This document shows, piece by piece, positions 1 through 5,540 of a DNA stretch of 6,969 nt (the first letter of the stretch is position 1; each line of letters starts with the position of its first letter). Both the position numbers and the translations under genes were made by a program. The DNA is from an uncultured Actinomycetes bacterium (lineage in GTDB: Bacteria > Actinomycetota > Actinomycetes > Mycobacteriales > Mycobacteriaceae): assembly GCA_903911165.1 (NCBI GenBank), contig CAIWCQ010000036.1:1-6969 (forward strand), in the 5' to 3' direction. A model generated the notes under the pieces. That model was not told the origin of the DNA. It made no database searches and saw only the letters and a program-made list of their open reading frames with translations.

Positions 1-2
1 AG

Positions 3-287
3 GCGTTGCGGTTGATCGTGGTCAACACCGGACAGGCCACCCACGAACTGGCAGTGGGCTCGGCGCGCGACATCGCCGCCCATGCCAACTCGATGATCGA
101 GTCCGGCAGCGGAAAACACGATCACGGCAACGCGATTGCTATCAAGGCCGTGTCCGTCGAACCCGGCAAGACGGCCACCCTGCTCTACACCTTTGATGAG
201 CCGGGAGAGTGGGCCATGGCATGTTTTGAACCTGGCCACTACGAAGGCGGCATGAAAGGCACGGTCGAGGTCGAACCGAAGCTCTGA
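3..287 (+). CDS. Cupredoxin (blue copper) domain protein, 5' end outside the window
   Basis: This is the C-terminal part of a small type 1 copper protein; the frame is open to the left edge, so the true start, and probably a signal peptide, lie upstream. Numbering from the TTG at 6, the visible copper ligands are His13 (in N-T-G-Q-A-T-H-E-L) and the C-terminal loop Cys73-X4-His78-X4-Met83 (C-F-E-P-G-H-Y-E-G-G-M), followed by the usual last beta strand K-G-T-V-E-V. This His + Cys/His/Met set is the plastocyanin/pseudoazurin-type site, so an extracytoplasmic electron-transfer or copper-handling role is inferred. An inserted loop before the second half carries extra histidines (His26, His38, His40) that might bind metal. 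The stop overlaps the next start by one base (TGATG), which suggests translational coupling with the following membrane-anchored protein. A TTG start at 6 is formally possible but would remove the first beta strands. The family is confident; the partner and pathway are unknown. Confidence 0.85.
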   Translation, partial: ALRLIVVNTGQATHELAVGSARDIAAHANSMIESGSGKHDHGNAIAIKAVSVEPGKTATLLYTFDEPGEWAMACFEPGHYEGGMKGTVEVEPKL

Positions 288-973
288 TGCTCACGACGAC
301 GACCCGGCTGCGACTCGCGCTGATCGCGGCGCTGTGCTGTATTGCCGTCGGGGTCGCGTTCTTCGTTGGGTCGCGACACCGCGAGCCGCCGGACACCGGC
401 GCACCGAGCGCTGGCAGCGGGCAGACCGAACTGCAGAATCTCGACGAGGAGATGCTCATCGGCGAGAGCGTCGTCCCGCCACTGGAAGGGACGACCTGGG
501 GCAGCATGGTCGCGATTCCTCGCGGCCCGCAGCCATCGGTGTCACCGGCCCCGTGTGTGCTGTTTCTGTCTCAGGGGCCGGCCGGAGAGAAGGGCCTGGC
601 GATGAGGTCGTCGAAGAACGCCTCGATCGGCGTCACGCTGTCCGTCGGCGGCCCGAGCCCGGATCTTCCCGCGCTGCGCGAGGAGTGCGGAGTCTTCACC
701 TTCGCCGGTCCGGGAGTGAATTCACGTGTCGAACTCGAACCGATGCCGGTCGCCGACCTTCCCGACGGTGCGATCAGCACGCTGATGCACTGCCGGACCG
801 TCAAGACCGACCAGACACTGGTCTGGGACATCGCGTTGATCGTCGGCTATCACCGCGGCGTGCTGGTGACCGCGCAGTACACACCCGGCCCGCAGGGCGG
901 GGCCTTCGATAATCAGCTTGCGTCCAGCCTGGGCGACGTATATCGGGCTCAAGTACAGAAACTCGACGATTAG
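287..973 (+). CDS. Membrane-anchored exported protein of unknown function
   Basis: This gene encodes 228 residues. An N-terminal hydrophobic segment (about residues 10-28, preceded by Arg7 and Arg9) should act as a signal anchor or uncleaved signal. The Cys17-Cys18 pair inside it does not fit a lipobox, since the residues before each Cys are Leu and Cys rather than Gly/Ala/Ser. A Pro/Ser/Gly-rich linker (about 31-50) leads to an extracytoplasmic domain of about 175 residues with three cysteines (Cys90, Cys134, Cys169), enough for one disulfide. The domain loosely recalls small mycobacterial exported domains such as DUF5642, but I cannot confirm membership from sequence alone. The ATG is fixed by the TGATG overlap with the cupredoxin stop, so the two are probably one transcript. 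The gene converges on the CIA30 lipoprotein gene, with only 10 bp between stops and no obvious terminator hairpin. No catalytic motif is seen. Confidence 0.75.
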   Translation: MLTTTTRLRLALIAALCCIAVGVAFFVGSRHREPPDTGAPSAGSGQTELQNLDEEMLIGESVVPPLEGTTWGSMVAIPRGPQPSVSPAPCVLFLSQGPAGEKGLAMRSSKNASIGVTLSVGGPSPDLPALREECGVFTFAGPGVNSRVELEPMPVADLPDGAISTLMHCRTVKTDQTLVWDIALIVGYHRGVLVTAQYTPGPQGGAFDNQLASSLGDVYRAQVQKLDD

Positions 974-983
974 ACCTGAATCT

Positions 984-1673
984 TTACCCCCCGGCACCAA
1001 CCGCGCTAACGGTCAGTTCGAAAGGACCCTGCTGTTTGTCGAGTATGTAGAAGGAAATCTGGCTGATGCTTGAGGGGTCCAAAGTCTGCGGCGCGGCGGG
1101 TGCGGGCTCAAGGCGCATGCCTACCGCACGGAAGCCCTCAACAGGAAGGTCGTAGATCTGCTGGACGGCGGCCTCAGTGGAGAAACGCTGAACGTAGGAC
1201 CAGCGCTGCCCAGCAGTGCCCACCCTCAACAAGTAGGTCTTACCGTCGCCTACCGCACGCACGCGGAGCATCCGCGCGCCCGCGGCCCTTCTGCCGATAT
1301 CGGGATCCTGCGGACCGCGGGCCGAGGCGAACCCGCCATTGTTCTCCAGCGAGATGGATCCGGAGAACACGAGGCCGCCGTTGCCGAACCTCACGCTCGA
1401 GGTGGACAACCCGCCCATGACGGGGTCGTTGATCGTCGTCCAGGTAGCCACCTCGTCGGCATCGGCGAAGTCGACAAGAGGCGCGCCCAGCTCCTCCGTT
1501 GGCTGAGCGGACGAGCGAGAAGTCTCGCCGGTGTGCGTCGTCTCGAACGCTTCGCTGGTGCGCCCGTCGTTGGCACACGATGCAACCACAAACGCCACGC
1601 AGGCCAACCCAACACCCCAGCGACGCCGCTTCGTCTGATCGCCTGTCGACTCGCGGGCCTGACGACTGTTCAT
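984..1673 (-). CDS. CIA30-family lipoprotein
   Basis: This gene encodes 229 residues. A basic N-terminus (K-R-R-R at 15-18), a hydrophobic stretch and a lipobox V-A-S-C predict lipidation at Cys33 and anchoring on the outer face of the cytoplasmic membrane. After a Ser/Thr/Glu-rich linker (about 34-62), residues from about 66 to the end match the CIA30 fold (galactose-binding-like beta sandwich, named for the mitochondrial complex I assembly factor NDUFAF1). The hallmark is V-D-F near 67-69, Trp78 and N-D-P-V-M-G-G-L-S at 82-90, then a strand with F-S-G-S-I-S and the E-N-N-G-G-F-A-S turn. Bacterial CIA30 proteins have no settled function, and a role in complex I assembly should not be assumed. 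The ATG at 1673 has no Shine-Dalgarno sequence, but a TACATT -10 box sits six bases upstream, which fits a leaderless transcript starting at the A of ATG. It diverges from the SDR gene. Confidence 0.85.
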   Translation of the reverse strand: MNSRQARESTGDQTKRRRWGVGLACVAFVVASCANDGRTSEAFETTHTGETSRSSAQPTEELGAPLVDFADADEVATWTTINDPVMGGLSTSSVRFGNGGLVFSGSISLENNGGFASARGPQDPDIGRRAAGARMLRVRAVGDGKTYLLRVGTAGQRWSYVQRFSTEAAVQQIYDLPVEGFRAVGMRLEPAPAAPQTLDPSSISQISFYILDKQQGPFELTVSAVGAGG

Positions 1674-1679
1674 CTCATC

Positions 1680-1685
1680 AATGTA
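1680..1685 (-). promoter_or_regulatory. -10 box (TACATT) for the CIA30 lipoprotein gene, predicted leaderless
   Basis: Read on the minus strand, TACATT matches the mycobacterial TANNNT -10 consensus and is followed by six bases and then the ATG at 1673-1671. With the usual distance from -10 to start site, +1 falls exactly on the A of ATG. No convincing -35 hexamer is seen, which is common in mycobacteria. This is a prediction from position and consensus only. Confidence 0.5.
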
Positions 1686-1739
1686 TCGCCGGAGCAGTCA
1701 CCGAGACGCGGGTGATAGAGGTCCGGGATTTGGAGTCAG

Positions 1740-1745
1740 TAAGCT
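1740..1745 (+). promoter_or_regulatory. -10 box (TAAGCT) for the SDR gene, predicted leaderless
   Basis: TAAGCT fits TANNNT and lies seven bases before the GTG at 1753, so transcription would begin at about 1752-1753, at the start codon. The only purine-rich stretch nearby (GGAG at 1732-1735) is 17 bases from the GTG, too far for a normal ribosome binding site. This box helps choose GTG 1753 over the upstream ATG at 1681. Confidence 0.45.
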
Positions 1746-1752
1746 CAGCGCT

Positions 1753-2529
1753 GTGGAACTCAAAGGAGCAAGTGCAATCGTCACGGGCGGGGCATCCGGA
1801 ATCGGCGCCGCCACTGCCCGCCAGCTCGCCGATCTCGGCGCCCGCGTCGTCATCGCTGACATGCAGGCCGACCGCGGGAATAAGCTCGCCGAGGAAATCG
1901 GCGGCGTATTCGTCGAGGTCGACGTCACCAACACCGAGCAGATCGTCGACGCGGTCAACACCGCGATGGATCTCGGTCCCCTTCGTGCACTGGTCAATTC
2001 GGCCGGGGTGGGCTGGGCGCAGCGCACCATCGGCAAGGACGGGGAATTCGCCTCGGCCCACGATCTCGACGCCTACCGCAAGGTCATCGCGATCAACCTG
2101 GTCGGCACCTTCGACTGCATCCGCCTAGCGGCCACCGCGATGAGTCGGCTCGAACCCACGGCAACCGGTGAACGCAGCGCAATCGTCAACATGACCAGTG
2201 TCGCGGCATTCGACGGCCAGATCGGACAGGCGGCGTACTCGTCGTCCAAGGGCGGGGTGGTAGGACTCACACTGCCGGTGGCCCGCGACCTGGCGGCCGT
2301 CGGAATCCGGGTCAACACCGTGGCACCGGGCCTGATCGACACCCCCATCTACGGCGAGGGCGAGCATGCAGAGGCCTTCAAAGCCAAACTCGGTCAGTCG
2401 GTGCTTTTCCCGCACCGCCTCGGCAAGCCTGAGGAACTGGCCTCGATGGTCATCGAACTGATCACCAACTCCTACATGAACGCCGAGGTGATCCGGGTCG
2501 ACGGTGGGATCAGGATGCCGCCCAAGTAG
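1753..2529 (+). CDS. Short-chain dehydrogenase, type-II 3-hydroxyacyl-CoA dehydrogenase (HSD10)-like
   Basis: This 258-residue classical SDR probably oxidises an L-3-hydroxyacyl-CoA with NAD+, the third step of beta-oxidation, in the cytoplasm. Numbered from GTG 1753, it has the cofactor motif T-G-G-A-S-G-I-G (11-18), an acidic Asp36 at the end of beta 2 that favours NAD(H) over NADP(H), N-S-A-G (82-85, the N-N-A-G variant), and the catalytic tetrad Asn115, Ser149, Tyr162 and Lys166 (Y-S-S-S-K). P-G-L-I-D-T-P follows at the substrate loop, and the chain ends with the typical V-D-G-G-I-R. The A-x-D-x-x-x-x-x-G segment and overall length resemble human HSD17B10 and its bacterial relatives, but SDR substrates are hard to assign, and a steroid or other alcohol substrate is possible. 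The frame is open upstream to an ATG at 1681, but that extension is not SDR-like and would cover the promoter. The gene stands alone, divergent from the CIA30 lipoprotein gene. Confidence 0.85.
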   Translation: MELKGASAIVTGGASGIGAATARQLADLGARVVIADMQADRGNKLAEEIGGVFVEVDVTNTEQIVDAVNTAMDLGPLRALVNSAGVGWAQRTIGKDGEFASAHDLDAYRKVIAINLVGTFDCIRLAATAMSRLEPTATGERSAIVNMTSVAAFDGQIGQAAYSSSKGGVVGLTLPVARDLAAVGIRVNTVAPGLIDTPIYGEGEHAEAFKAKLGQSVLFPHRLGKPEELASMVIELITNSYMNAEVIRVDGGIRMPPK

Positions 2530-2532
2530 GAA

Positions 2533-2550
2533 GCCGGCGTCAGCGCCGAC
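2533..2550 (-). terminator. Hairpin between the SDR gene and tRNA-Arg, possible terminator
   Basis: On the minus strand this forms a seven-pair stem (one G-T pair) around a four-base loop, directly downstream of tRNA-Arg. On the plus strand it lies four bases after the SDR stop, with one C-A mismatch. There is no T tract after the stem on either strand, so it would be an I-shaped, U-less terminator of the kind proposed for mycobacteria. It might serve both converging units. Confidence 0.4.
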
Positions 2551-2557
2551 ACAAAAG

Positions 2558-2630
2558 TGCGCCCGAAGGGATTCGAACCCCCAACCTTCTGATCCGTAGT
2601 CAGATGCTCTATCCGTTGAGCTACGGGCGC
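2558..2630 (-). tRNA. tRNA-Arg (anticodon ACG)
   Basis: The minus strand folds as a complete 73-base cloverleaf. It has a seven-pair acceptor stem (GCGCCCG with CGGGCGC), a D arm GCTC/GAGC, an anticodon stem TCTGA/TCAGA enclosing loop CTACGGA, and a T loop TTCGAAT. The discriminator base is A (position 2558). The anticodon ACG (2597-2595), expected to be read as ICG, decodes CGT/CGC/CGA arginine codons. CCA is not encoded and must be added after transcription. The gene follows tRNA-Ser by 37 bases on the same strand and is probably cotranscribed with it. Confidence 0.97.
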
Positions 2631-2667
2631 CGTATTCAGTTGTGCGTGGCTGACGCATCAGCCGCGG

Positions 2668-2756
2668 CGGAGGCGAGAGGATTTGAACCTCCGGTCCCCT
2701 TTAAGGGGGACAACTCATTAGCAGTGAGTCCCATTCGGCCGCTCTGGCACGCCTCC
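2668..2756 (-). tRNA. tRNA-Ser (anticodon GCT)
   Basis: The minus strand folds as a class II tRNA of 89 bases. It has an acceptor stem GGAGGCG/CGCCTCC and an anticodon stem ACTCA/TGAGT around loop CTGCTAA. The long variable arm (GTCCCC paired with GGGGAC) is typical of serine tRNAs, and the T loop is TTCAAAT. The discriminator is G (2668), as expected for seryl-tRNA synthetase. Anticodon GCT (2722-2720) reads AGC and AGT. CCA is not encoded; the next bases read CCG. It is the promoter-proximal gene of a Ser-Arg tRNA pair. Confidence 0.97.
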
Positions 2757-2768
2757 CGAACCACCGAG

Positions 2769-2798
2769 AGCGTACACAGGCCCGATAACGCATGGCAA
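2769..2798 (-). promoter_or_regulatory. Promoter of the tRNA-Ser/tRNA-Arg unit
   Basis: On the minus strand a -35 hexamer TTGCCA (2798-2793) is separated by 18 bases from a -10 hexamer TACGCT (2774-2769). This places the start site near 2762, about six bases before the 5' end of tRNA-Ser. It is the best sigma-70-type (SigA) promoter match in the window and fits the need for strong tRNA expression. Confidence 0.6.
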
Positions 2799-2838
2799 AG
2801 CCGTCCTGATCCGATTCCGGTCCGGCCGGGGTCCCGCC

Positions 2839-2844
2839 TAGACT
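2839..2844 (+). promoter_or_regulatory. -10 box (TAGACT) for hisC2, predicted leaderless
   Basis: TAGACT matches TANNNT and is followed by seven bases and the GTG start at 2852, so transcription should begin at 2851-2852. The purines AAGG at 2846-2849 almost touch the start codon and cannot work as a normal ribosome binding site. No clear -35 element is seen. Confidence 0.55.
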
Positions 2845-2851
2845 CAAGGCG

Positions 2852-3904
2852 GTGACCGCTCGCCTGCGCCCGGAACTGGCCGAGCTTCCGGCATATACGC
2901 CAGGGAAGACCGTGCCGGGCGCCATCAAACTGGCCAGCAACGAGACCGTGGATGCCCCGCTGCCCAGCGTCCGGGCTGCCATCTCAGCGGCCATCGACTC
3001 CCTCAACCGGTACCCGGATAACGGGCATGTGGAACTACGGGAGCAGTTGGCCAAACACGTCGACTTCGCCCCGGAACACATCGCCGTCGGTTGCGGCTCG
3101 GTGAGCCTGTGTCAGCAGCTGATTCAGATCACCGCGGCGGCCGGCGACGAGGTGATATTCGGTTGGCGCAGCTTCGAGGTGTATCCGCTGCAGGTGCGGG
3201 TGGCCGGTGCCAGCCCGGTGCAGGTGCCGTTGCGCGATCACACCTTCGACCTTGACGCGATGGCGGCCGCCATCACCGATGCCACCCGACTGATCTTCAT
3301 CTGCAACCCGAACAACCCGACGTCGACCGTCGTCGACCCCGATGCGCTGGCCCGGTTCGTCGCCGCGGTGCCCACCGACATCCTCGTCGTCATCGACGAG
3401 GCCTACGCCGAGTACATCCGCGACGGTCTGCTGCCCGACAGTCTGGGTCTGGCCCGCGAGCACCGCAATGTGGTCGTGCTGCGGACCTTTTCCAAGGCTT
3501 ACGGTCTGGCCGGGCTGCGGGTGGGCTACGCCGTCGGTGATCCGGCGGTGATCACCGCGCTGGGCAAGGTGTACGTGCCGTTCACCGCCAGCACCCTCGC
3601 CCAAGCCGCCGCGATCGCGTCCCTGCAGTCCGCCGATGAACTGCTCGCCCGCACCGACGCGGTGGTCGCCGAACGCCGCCGGGTCAGCGCCGAACTCACC
3701 ACTCTCGGGTACCGATTTCCGCCATCGCAGGCCAACTTCGTGTGGCTGCCGTTGGCCGAGCGCATGACGGAATTCGCCCAGCAGGCCGCTGAGGCCCGGG
3801 TGCTGGTTCGCCCGTTTCCCGGCGACGGTGTGCGGGTGACGATCGGCGCGCCAGAAGAGAACGACGCGTTCCTGCGCTTCGCCGGCGGCTGGATCAGATC
3901 CTGA
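2852..3904 (+). CDS. hisC2: Histidinol-phosphate/aromatic amino-acid aminotransferase (HisC2/Pat type)
   Basis: This gene encodes 350 residues of a fold-type I PLP aminotransferase of subgroup I-beta. The mycobacterial homologue (Rv3772, HisC2/Pat, 353 residues from memory) is annotated as an aromatic aminotransferase acting on phenylalanine/phenylpyruvate, with some histidinol-phosphate activity possible. Motifs in order are L-A-S-N-E-T near the N-terminus, N-R-Y-P-D, G-C-G-S-V-S (PLP phosphate region), N-P-N-N-P-T, D-E-A-Y-A-E-Y (the Asp contacts the PLP pyridine nitrogen), [15 protein letters not shown] with the Schiff-base Lys at residue 215, and a C-terminal R-V-T-I-G-A segment with the carboxylate-binding Arg. 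The start is GTG 2852, which gives M-T-A-R-L-R-P-E-L, the expected N-terminus for this family. No other his gene is nearby, which favours the aromatic rather than the histidine pathway role. It is probably transcribed alone, since a hairpin follows the stop. Confidence 0.92.
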   Translation: MTARLRPELAELPAYTPGKTVPGAIKLASNETVDAPLPSVRAAISAAIDSLNRYPDNGHVELREQLAKHVDFAPEHIAVGCGSVSLCQQLIQITAAAGDEVIFGWRSFEVYPLQVRVAGASPVQVPLRDHTFDLDAMAAAITDATRLIFICNPNNPTSTVVDPDALARFVAAVPTDILVVIDEAYAEYIRDGLLPDSLGLAREHRNVVVLRTFSKAYGLAGLRVGYAVGDPAVITALGKVYVPFTASTLAQAAAIASLQSADELLARTDAVVAERRRVSAELTTLGYRFPPSQANFVWLPLAERMTEFAQQAAEARVLVRPFPGDGVRVTIGAPEENDAFLRFAGGWIRS

Positions 3905-3920
3905 TCGGCAAATCCGGCGC

Positions 3921-3938
3921 GTCGCGCTGTGCCGCGAC
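3921..3938 (+). terminator. Hairpin after hisC2, possible terminator
   Basis: A perfect six-pair GC-rich stem (GTCGCG with CGCGAC) encloses a six-base loop and starts 17 bases after the hisC2 stop. No T tract follows, so it would be a U-less terminator. A candidate -10 box for cysK comes directly after it, which fits separation of the two units. Confidence 0.35.
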
Positions 3939-3942
3939 CCGG

Positions 3943-3948
3943 TAACGT
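3943..3948 (+). promoter_or_regulatory. Candidate -10 box (TAACGT) for cysK-cysE
   Basis: TAACGT fits TANNNT and would start transcription at about 3955, giving a 5' leader of about 29 bases that contains the strong cysK ribosome binding site. No clear -35 hexamer is present at the expected distance. This is a weak prediction based on position. Confidence 0.35.
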
Positions 3949-3970
3949 CGATGTCAGCCGCGAACCCATC

Positions 3971-3976
3971 AGGAGG
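3971..3976 (+). promoter_or_regulatory. Strong ribosome binding site of cysK (AGGAGG)
   Basis: A full consensus AGGAGG lies seven bases before the ATG at 3984. It decides the start against the in-frame ATG at 3951, which would add 11 residues unlike the family and lacks such a site. It is the only full Shine-Dalgarno consensus I noticed in the window. Confidence 0.8.
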
Positions 3977-3983
3977 ATCAGCC

Positions 3984-4919
3984 ATGGGCAGGATCTACGA
4001 CGATGTCACCGATCTGATCGGACACACCCCGCTGGTGCGGCTCAACCGGCTGACCGAAGGGCTCGGGGCGCAGGTTGTCGTCAAACTCGAGTTCTACAAC
4101 CCCGCCAACAGCGTCAAGGACCGCATCGGGGTCGCGATCATCGACGCCGCGGAACGCTCCGGTGAGCTCAAGCCCGGCGGGACCATCGTCGAGGCGACCA
4201 GCGGCAACACCGGCATTGCCCTGGCGATGGTGGGCGCCGCCCGCGGTTACAAGGTGATCCTCACCATGCCGGAGACGATGTCCACCGAGCGCCGGGTGAT
4301 GTTGCGCGCCTACGGTGCCGAGATCGTCTTGACCCCGGGGTCGGAGGGTATGGCGGGAGCGGTGGCCAGGGCCAAGCAGATCATCGCCGAGACGCCCAAC
4401 GCGGTCTCGGCCGATCAGTTCGCCAACCCGGCCAACCCGGCGATCCACGAGAAGACCACCGCCGAGGAGGTCTGGGCCGATACCGACGGCAAGGTCGACA
4501 TCTTCATCGCCGGTGTCGGCACCGGCGGCACGGTGACCGGTGTCGGCCACGTCCTCAAAGCCCGCAAACCTGGCGTGCAGATCGTCGGGGTCGAACCCGT
4601 CGACTCCCCGTTGCTGACCGAGGGCAAGGCCGGCCCGCACAAGATCCAGGGCATCGGCGCCAACTTCGTCCCCGAGGTGCTCGATCGGGAGATCTACGAC
4701 GAGATCATCGACGTCAGCCTCGATGACTCGATTCGGGTGGCCCGGGATTTGGGCACCCGGGAGGGCATCCTCGGCGGCATCTCCTCCGGCGCGATCGTCT
4801 GGGCGGCACTGGAACTGGCCAAGCGCCCGGAGAACGCCGGCAAACTCATCGTGGCGATCGTCTGCGACTACGGCGAGCGCTACATCTCGACGGTGCTCTT
4901 CGAGGACATCCGGGATTGA
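3984..4919 (+). CDS. cysK: Cysteine synthase (O-acetylserine sulfhydrylase)
   Basis: This 311-residue fold-type II PLP enzyme replaces the acetyl group of O-acetyl-L-serine with sulfide to give L-cysteine, in the cytoplasm. Key elements are I-G-H-T-P-L-V-R-L (12-20), N-P-A-N-S-V-K-D-R with the Schiff-base Lys45, the substrate-binding loop T-S-G-N-T-G (72-77), the phosphate-binding G-T-G-G-T (179-183), K-I-Q-G-I-G-A (221-227) lining the mouth where the CysE tail docks, and I-S-S-G with Ser268 near the PLP nitrogen. Length agrees with mycobacterial CysK1 (310). Close family members such as CysM and cystathionine beta-synthase are less likely given the length and motifs. The odd feature is V-C-D-Y-G-E-R-Y near the end: the residue before Asp is Cys294, where relatives usually have Pro, and it is the only Cys in the protein. 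cysE starts seven bases after the stop, so the two form one operon. Confidence 0.95.
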   Translation: MGRIYDDVTDLIGHTPLVRLNRLTEGLGAQVVVKLEFYNPANSVKDRIGVAIIDAAERSGELKPGGTIVEATSGNTGIALAMVGAARGYKVILTMPETMSTERRVMLRAYGAEIVLTPGSEGMAGAVARAKQIIAETPNAVSADQFANPANPAIHEKTTAEEVWADTDGKVDIFIAGVGTGGTVTGVGHVLKARKPGVQIVGVEPVDSPLLTEGKAGPHKIQGIGANFVPEVLDREIYDEIIDVSLDDSIRVARDLGTREGILGGISSGAIVWAALELAKRPENAGKLIVAIVCDYGERYISTVLFEDIRD

Positions 4920-4926
4920 TCACTCC

Positions 4927-5511
4927 GTGACCCTGCTGTCGGTTCTGCGCGAGGACCTCCGCAACGCCCGGAGCCACGACCCGGCCGCGCGCGGAGATCT
5001 GGAGAACGCCCTCGTCTACTCCGGCTTGCATGCCATCTGGTCCTACCGGCTGGCCCACCGGATGTGGTCGAGGCCGCCGTTACGCGGGCCCGCGCGGATT
5101 CTGAGCCAACTCACCCGATCCCTCACCGGAATCGAGATCCACCCGGGTGCGCGGATCGGCCGGCGGTTCTTCATCGATCACGGTATGGGTGTGGTGATCG
5201 GAGAGACCGCCGAGATCGGCGACGACGTGATGCTCTACCACGGGGTGACCCTCGGCGGACGGACGATGCAGCAGGGCAAACGTCATCCCACCCTGGGCGA
5301 TCGGGTGACCGTCGGGGCCGGGGCCAAGATCCTGGGTCCGGTGCGTATCGGCGATGACAGCGCCGTTGGCGCGAACGCGGTCGTCACCCAGGATGTGCCG
5401 GCGGATTCGATCGCGACCGGCATCCCCGCCGTCATCCGCGCGCGTACCGAAAAGCAGCGGGAGCCGTTGGTGGACCCGACCACCTACATCGACCCGGCCA
5501 TGTACATCTGA
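4927..5511 (+). CDS. cysE: Serine O-acetyltransferase (short EpsC/CysE type)
   Basis: This 194-residue enzyme transfers acetyl from acetyl-CoA to L-serine, giving O-acetylserine for CysK. An alpha-helical N-terminal part (about 1-65) precedes a left-handed beta-helix of hexapeptide repeats (about 68-165). His85 in I-D-H-G-M-G is the catalytic base, Glu70 in G-I-E-I-H-P sits where E. coli CysE has its partner Asp, and Y-H-G-V-T-L-G-G (104-111) contributes to the active site. The chain ends Met-Tyr-Ile. A terminal Ile is the residue that inserts into CysK to form the cysteine synthase complex, so pairing with the upstream enzyme is expected. GTG 4927 gives the family N-terminus; longer frames opening inside cysK are spurious. 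There is no strong ribosome binding site, so coupling to cysK translation is likely. It is shorter than the M. tuberculosis protein (229, from memory) and closer to the Bacillus type. The stop lies in a 14-bp tandem repeat. Confidence 0.93.
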   Translation: MTLLSVLREDLRNARSHDPAARGDLENALVYSGLHAIWSYRLAHRMWSRPPLRGPARILSQLTRSLTGIEIHPGARIGRRFFIDHGMGVVIGETAEIGDDVMLYHGVTLGGRTMQQGKRHPTLGDRVTVGAGAKILGPVRIGDDSAVGANAVVTQDVPADSIATGIPAVIRARTEKQREPLVDPTTYIDPAMYI

Positions 5512-5525
5512 CCATGTACATCTGA
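5498..5525 (+). repeat. Perfect 14-bp tandem duplication at the cysE stop
   Basis: The unit CCATGTACATCTGA occurs twice with no gap (5498-5511 and 5512-5525). The first copy encodes the last residues of CysE (Met-Tyr-Ile) and its stop; the second lies just upstream of the echA21 -10 box. Each copy contains the perfect palindrome ATGTACAT, so two palindromes sit 14 bp apart. It may be a slippage duplication or a double operator. Confidence 0.9.
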
Positions 5526-5526
5526 G

Positions 5527-5532
5527 TAACCT
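5527..5532 (+). promoter_or_regulatory. -10 box (TAACCT) for the echA21-like gene, predicted leaderless
   Basis: TAACCT fits TANNNT and is followed by eight bases and the ATG at 5541, so transcription would start at 5539-5541 with essentially no 5' leader. There is no purine-rich ribosome binding site before the ATG, which supports this reading. The 14-bp tandem repeat would occupy the -35 region. Confidence 0.5.
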
Positions 5533-5540
5533 CTGAACCC

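Noticed and set aside
287..340. Lipobox in the protein following the cupredoxin
   Set aside because: The hydrophobic segment contains Cys17-Cys18, but the residue before the first Cys is Leu and before the second is Cys, so neither fits the Gly/Ala/Ser rule; a signal anchor is the better reading.
1681..1752. Upstream ATG extending the SDR gene by 24 residues
   Set aside because: The extra residues are Arg/Gly/Ser-rich and unlike any SDR N-terminus, they would cover the divergent promoter region, and GTG 1753 gives the normal distance to the T-G-x-x-x-G-x-G motif with a well-placed -10 box.
2558..2756. tRNA genes as an integration site for a mobile element
   Set aside because: tRNA genes often serve as attachment sites, but no integrase, direct repeat of a tRNA 3' end or foreign-looking block lies on either side in this window.
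2793..2844. Riboswitch or T-box leader before hisC2
   Set aside because: There is almost no leader if transcription starts from the TAGACT box, and no specifier stem or T-box-like sequence can be seen.
3035..3985. Long minus-strand open frame opposite hisC2
   Set aside because: It is antisense to a clear PLP aminotransferase, its His/Gly/Arg/Asp-rich composition is typical of a shadow frame in GC-rich DNA, and it has no domain signature.
3978..4640. Minus-strand open frame opposite cysK
   Set aside because: It lies wholly within the cysK reading frame's complement, has Gly/Asp/Arg-rich low-information content and shows no motif.
4723..4926. 5' extension of cysE into the cysK coding region
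   Set aside because: The extension is the out-of-frame shadow of cysK (Arg/Ser/Trp-rich); the CysE family N-terminus begins at GTG 4927.
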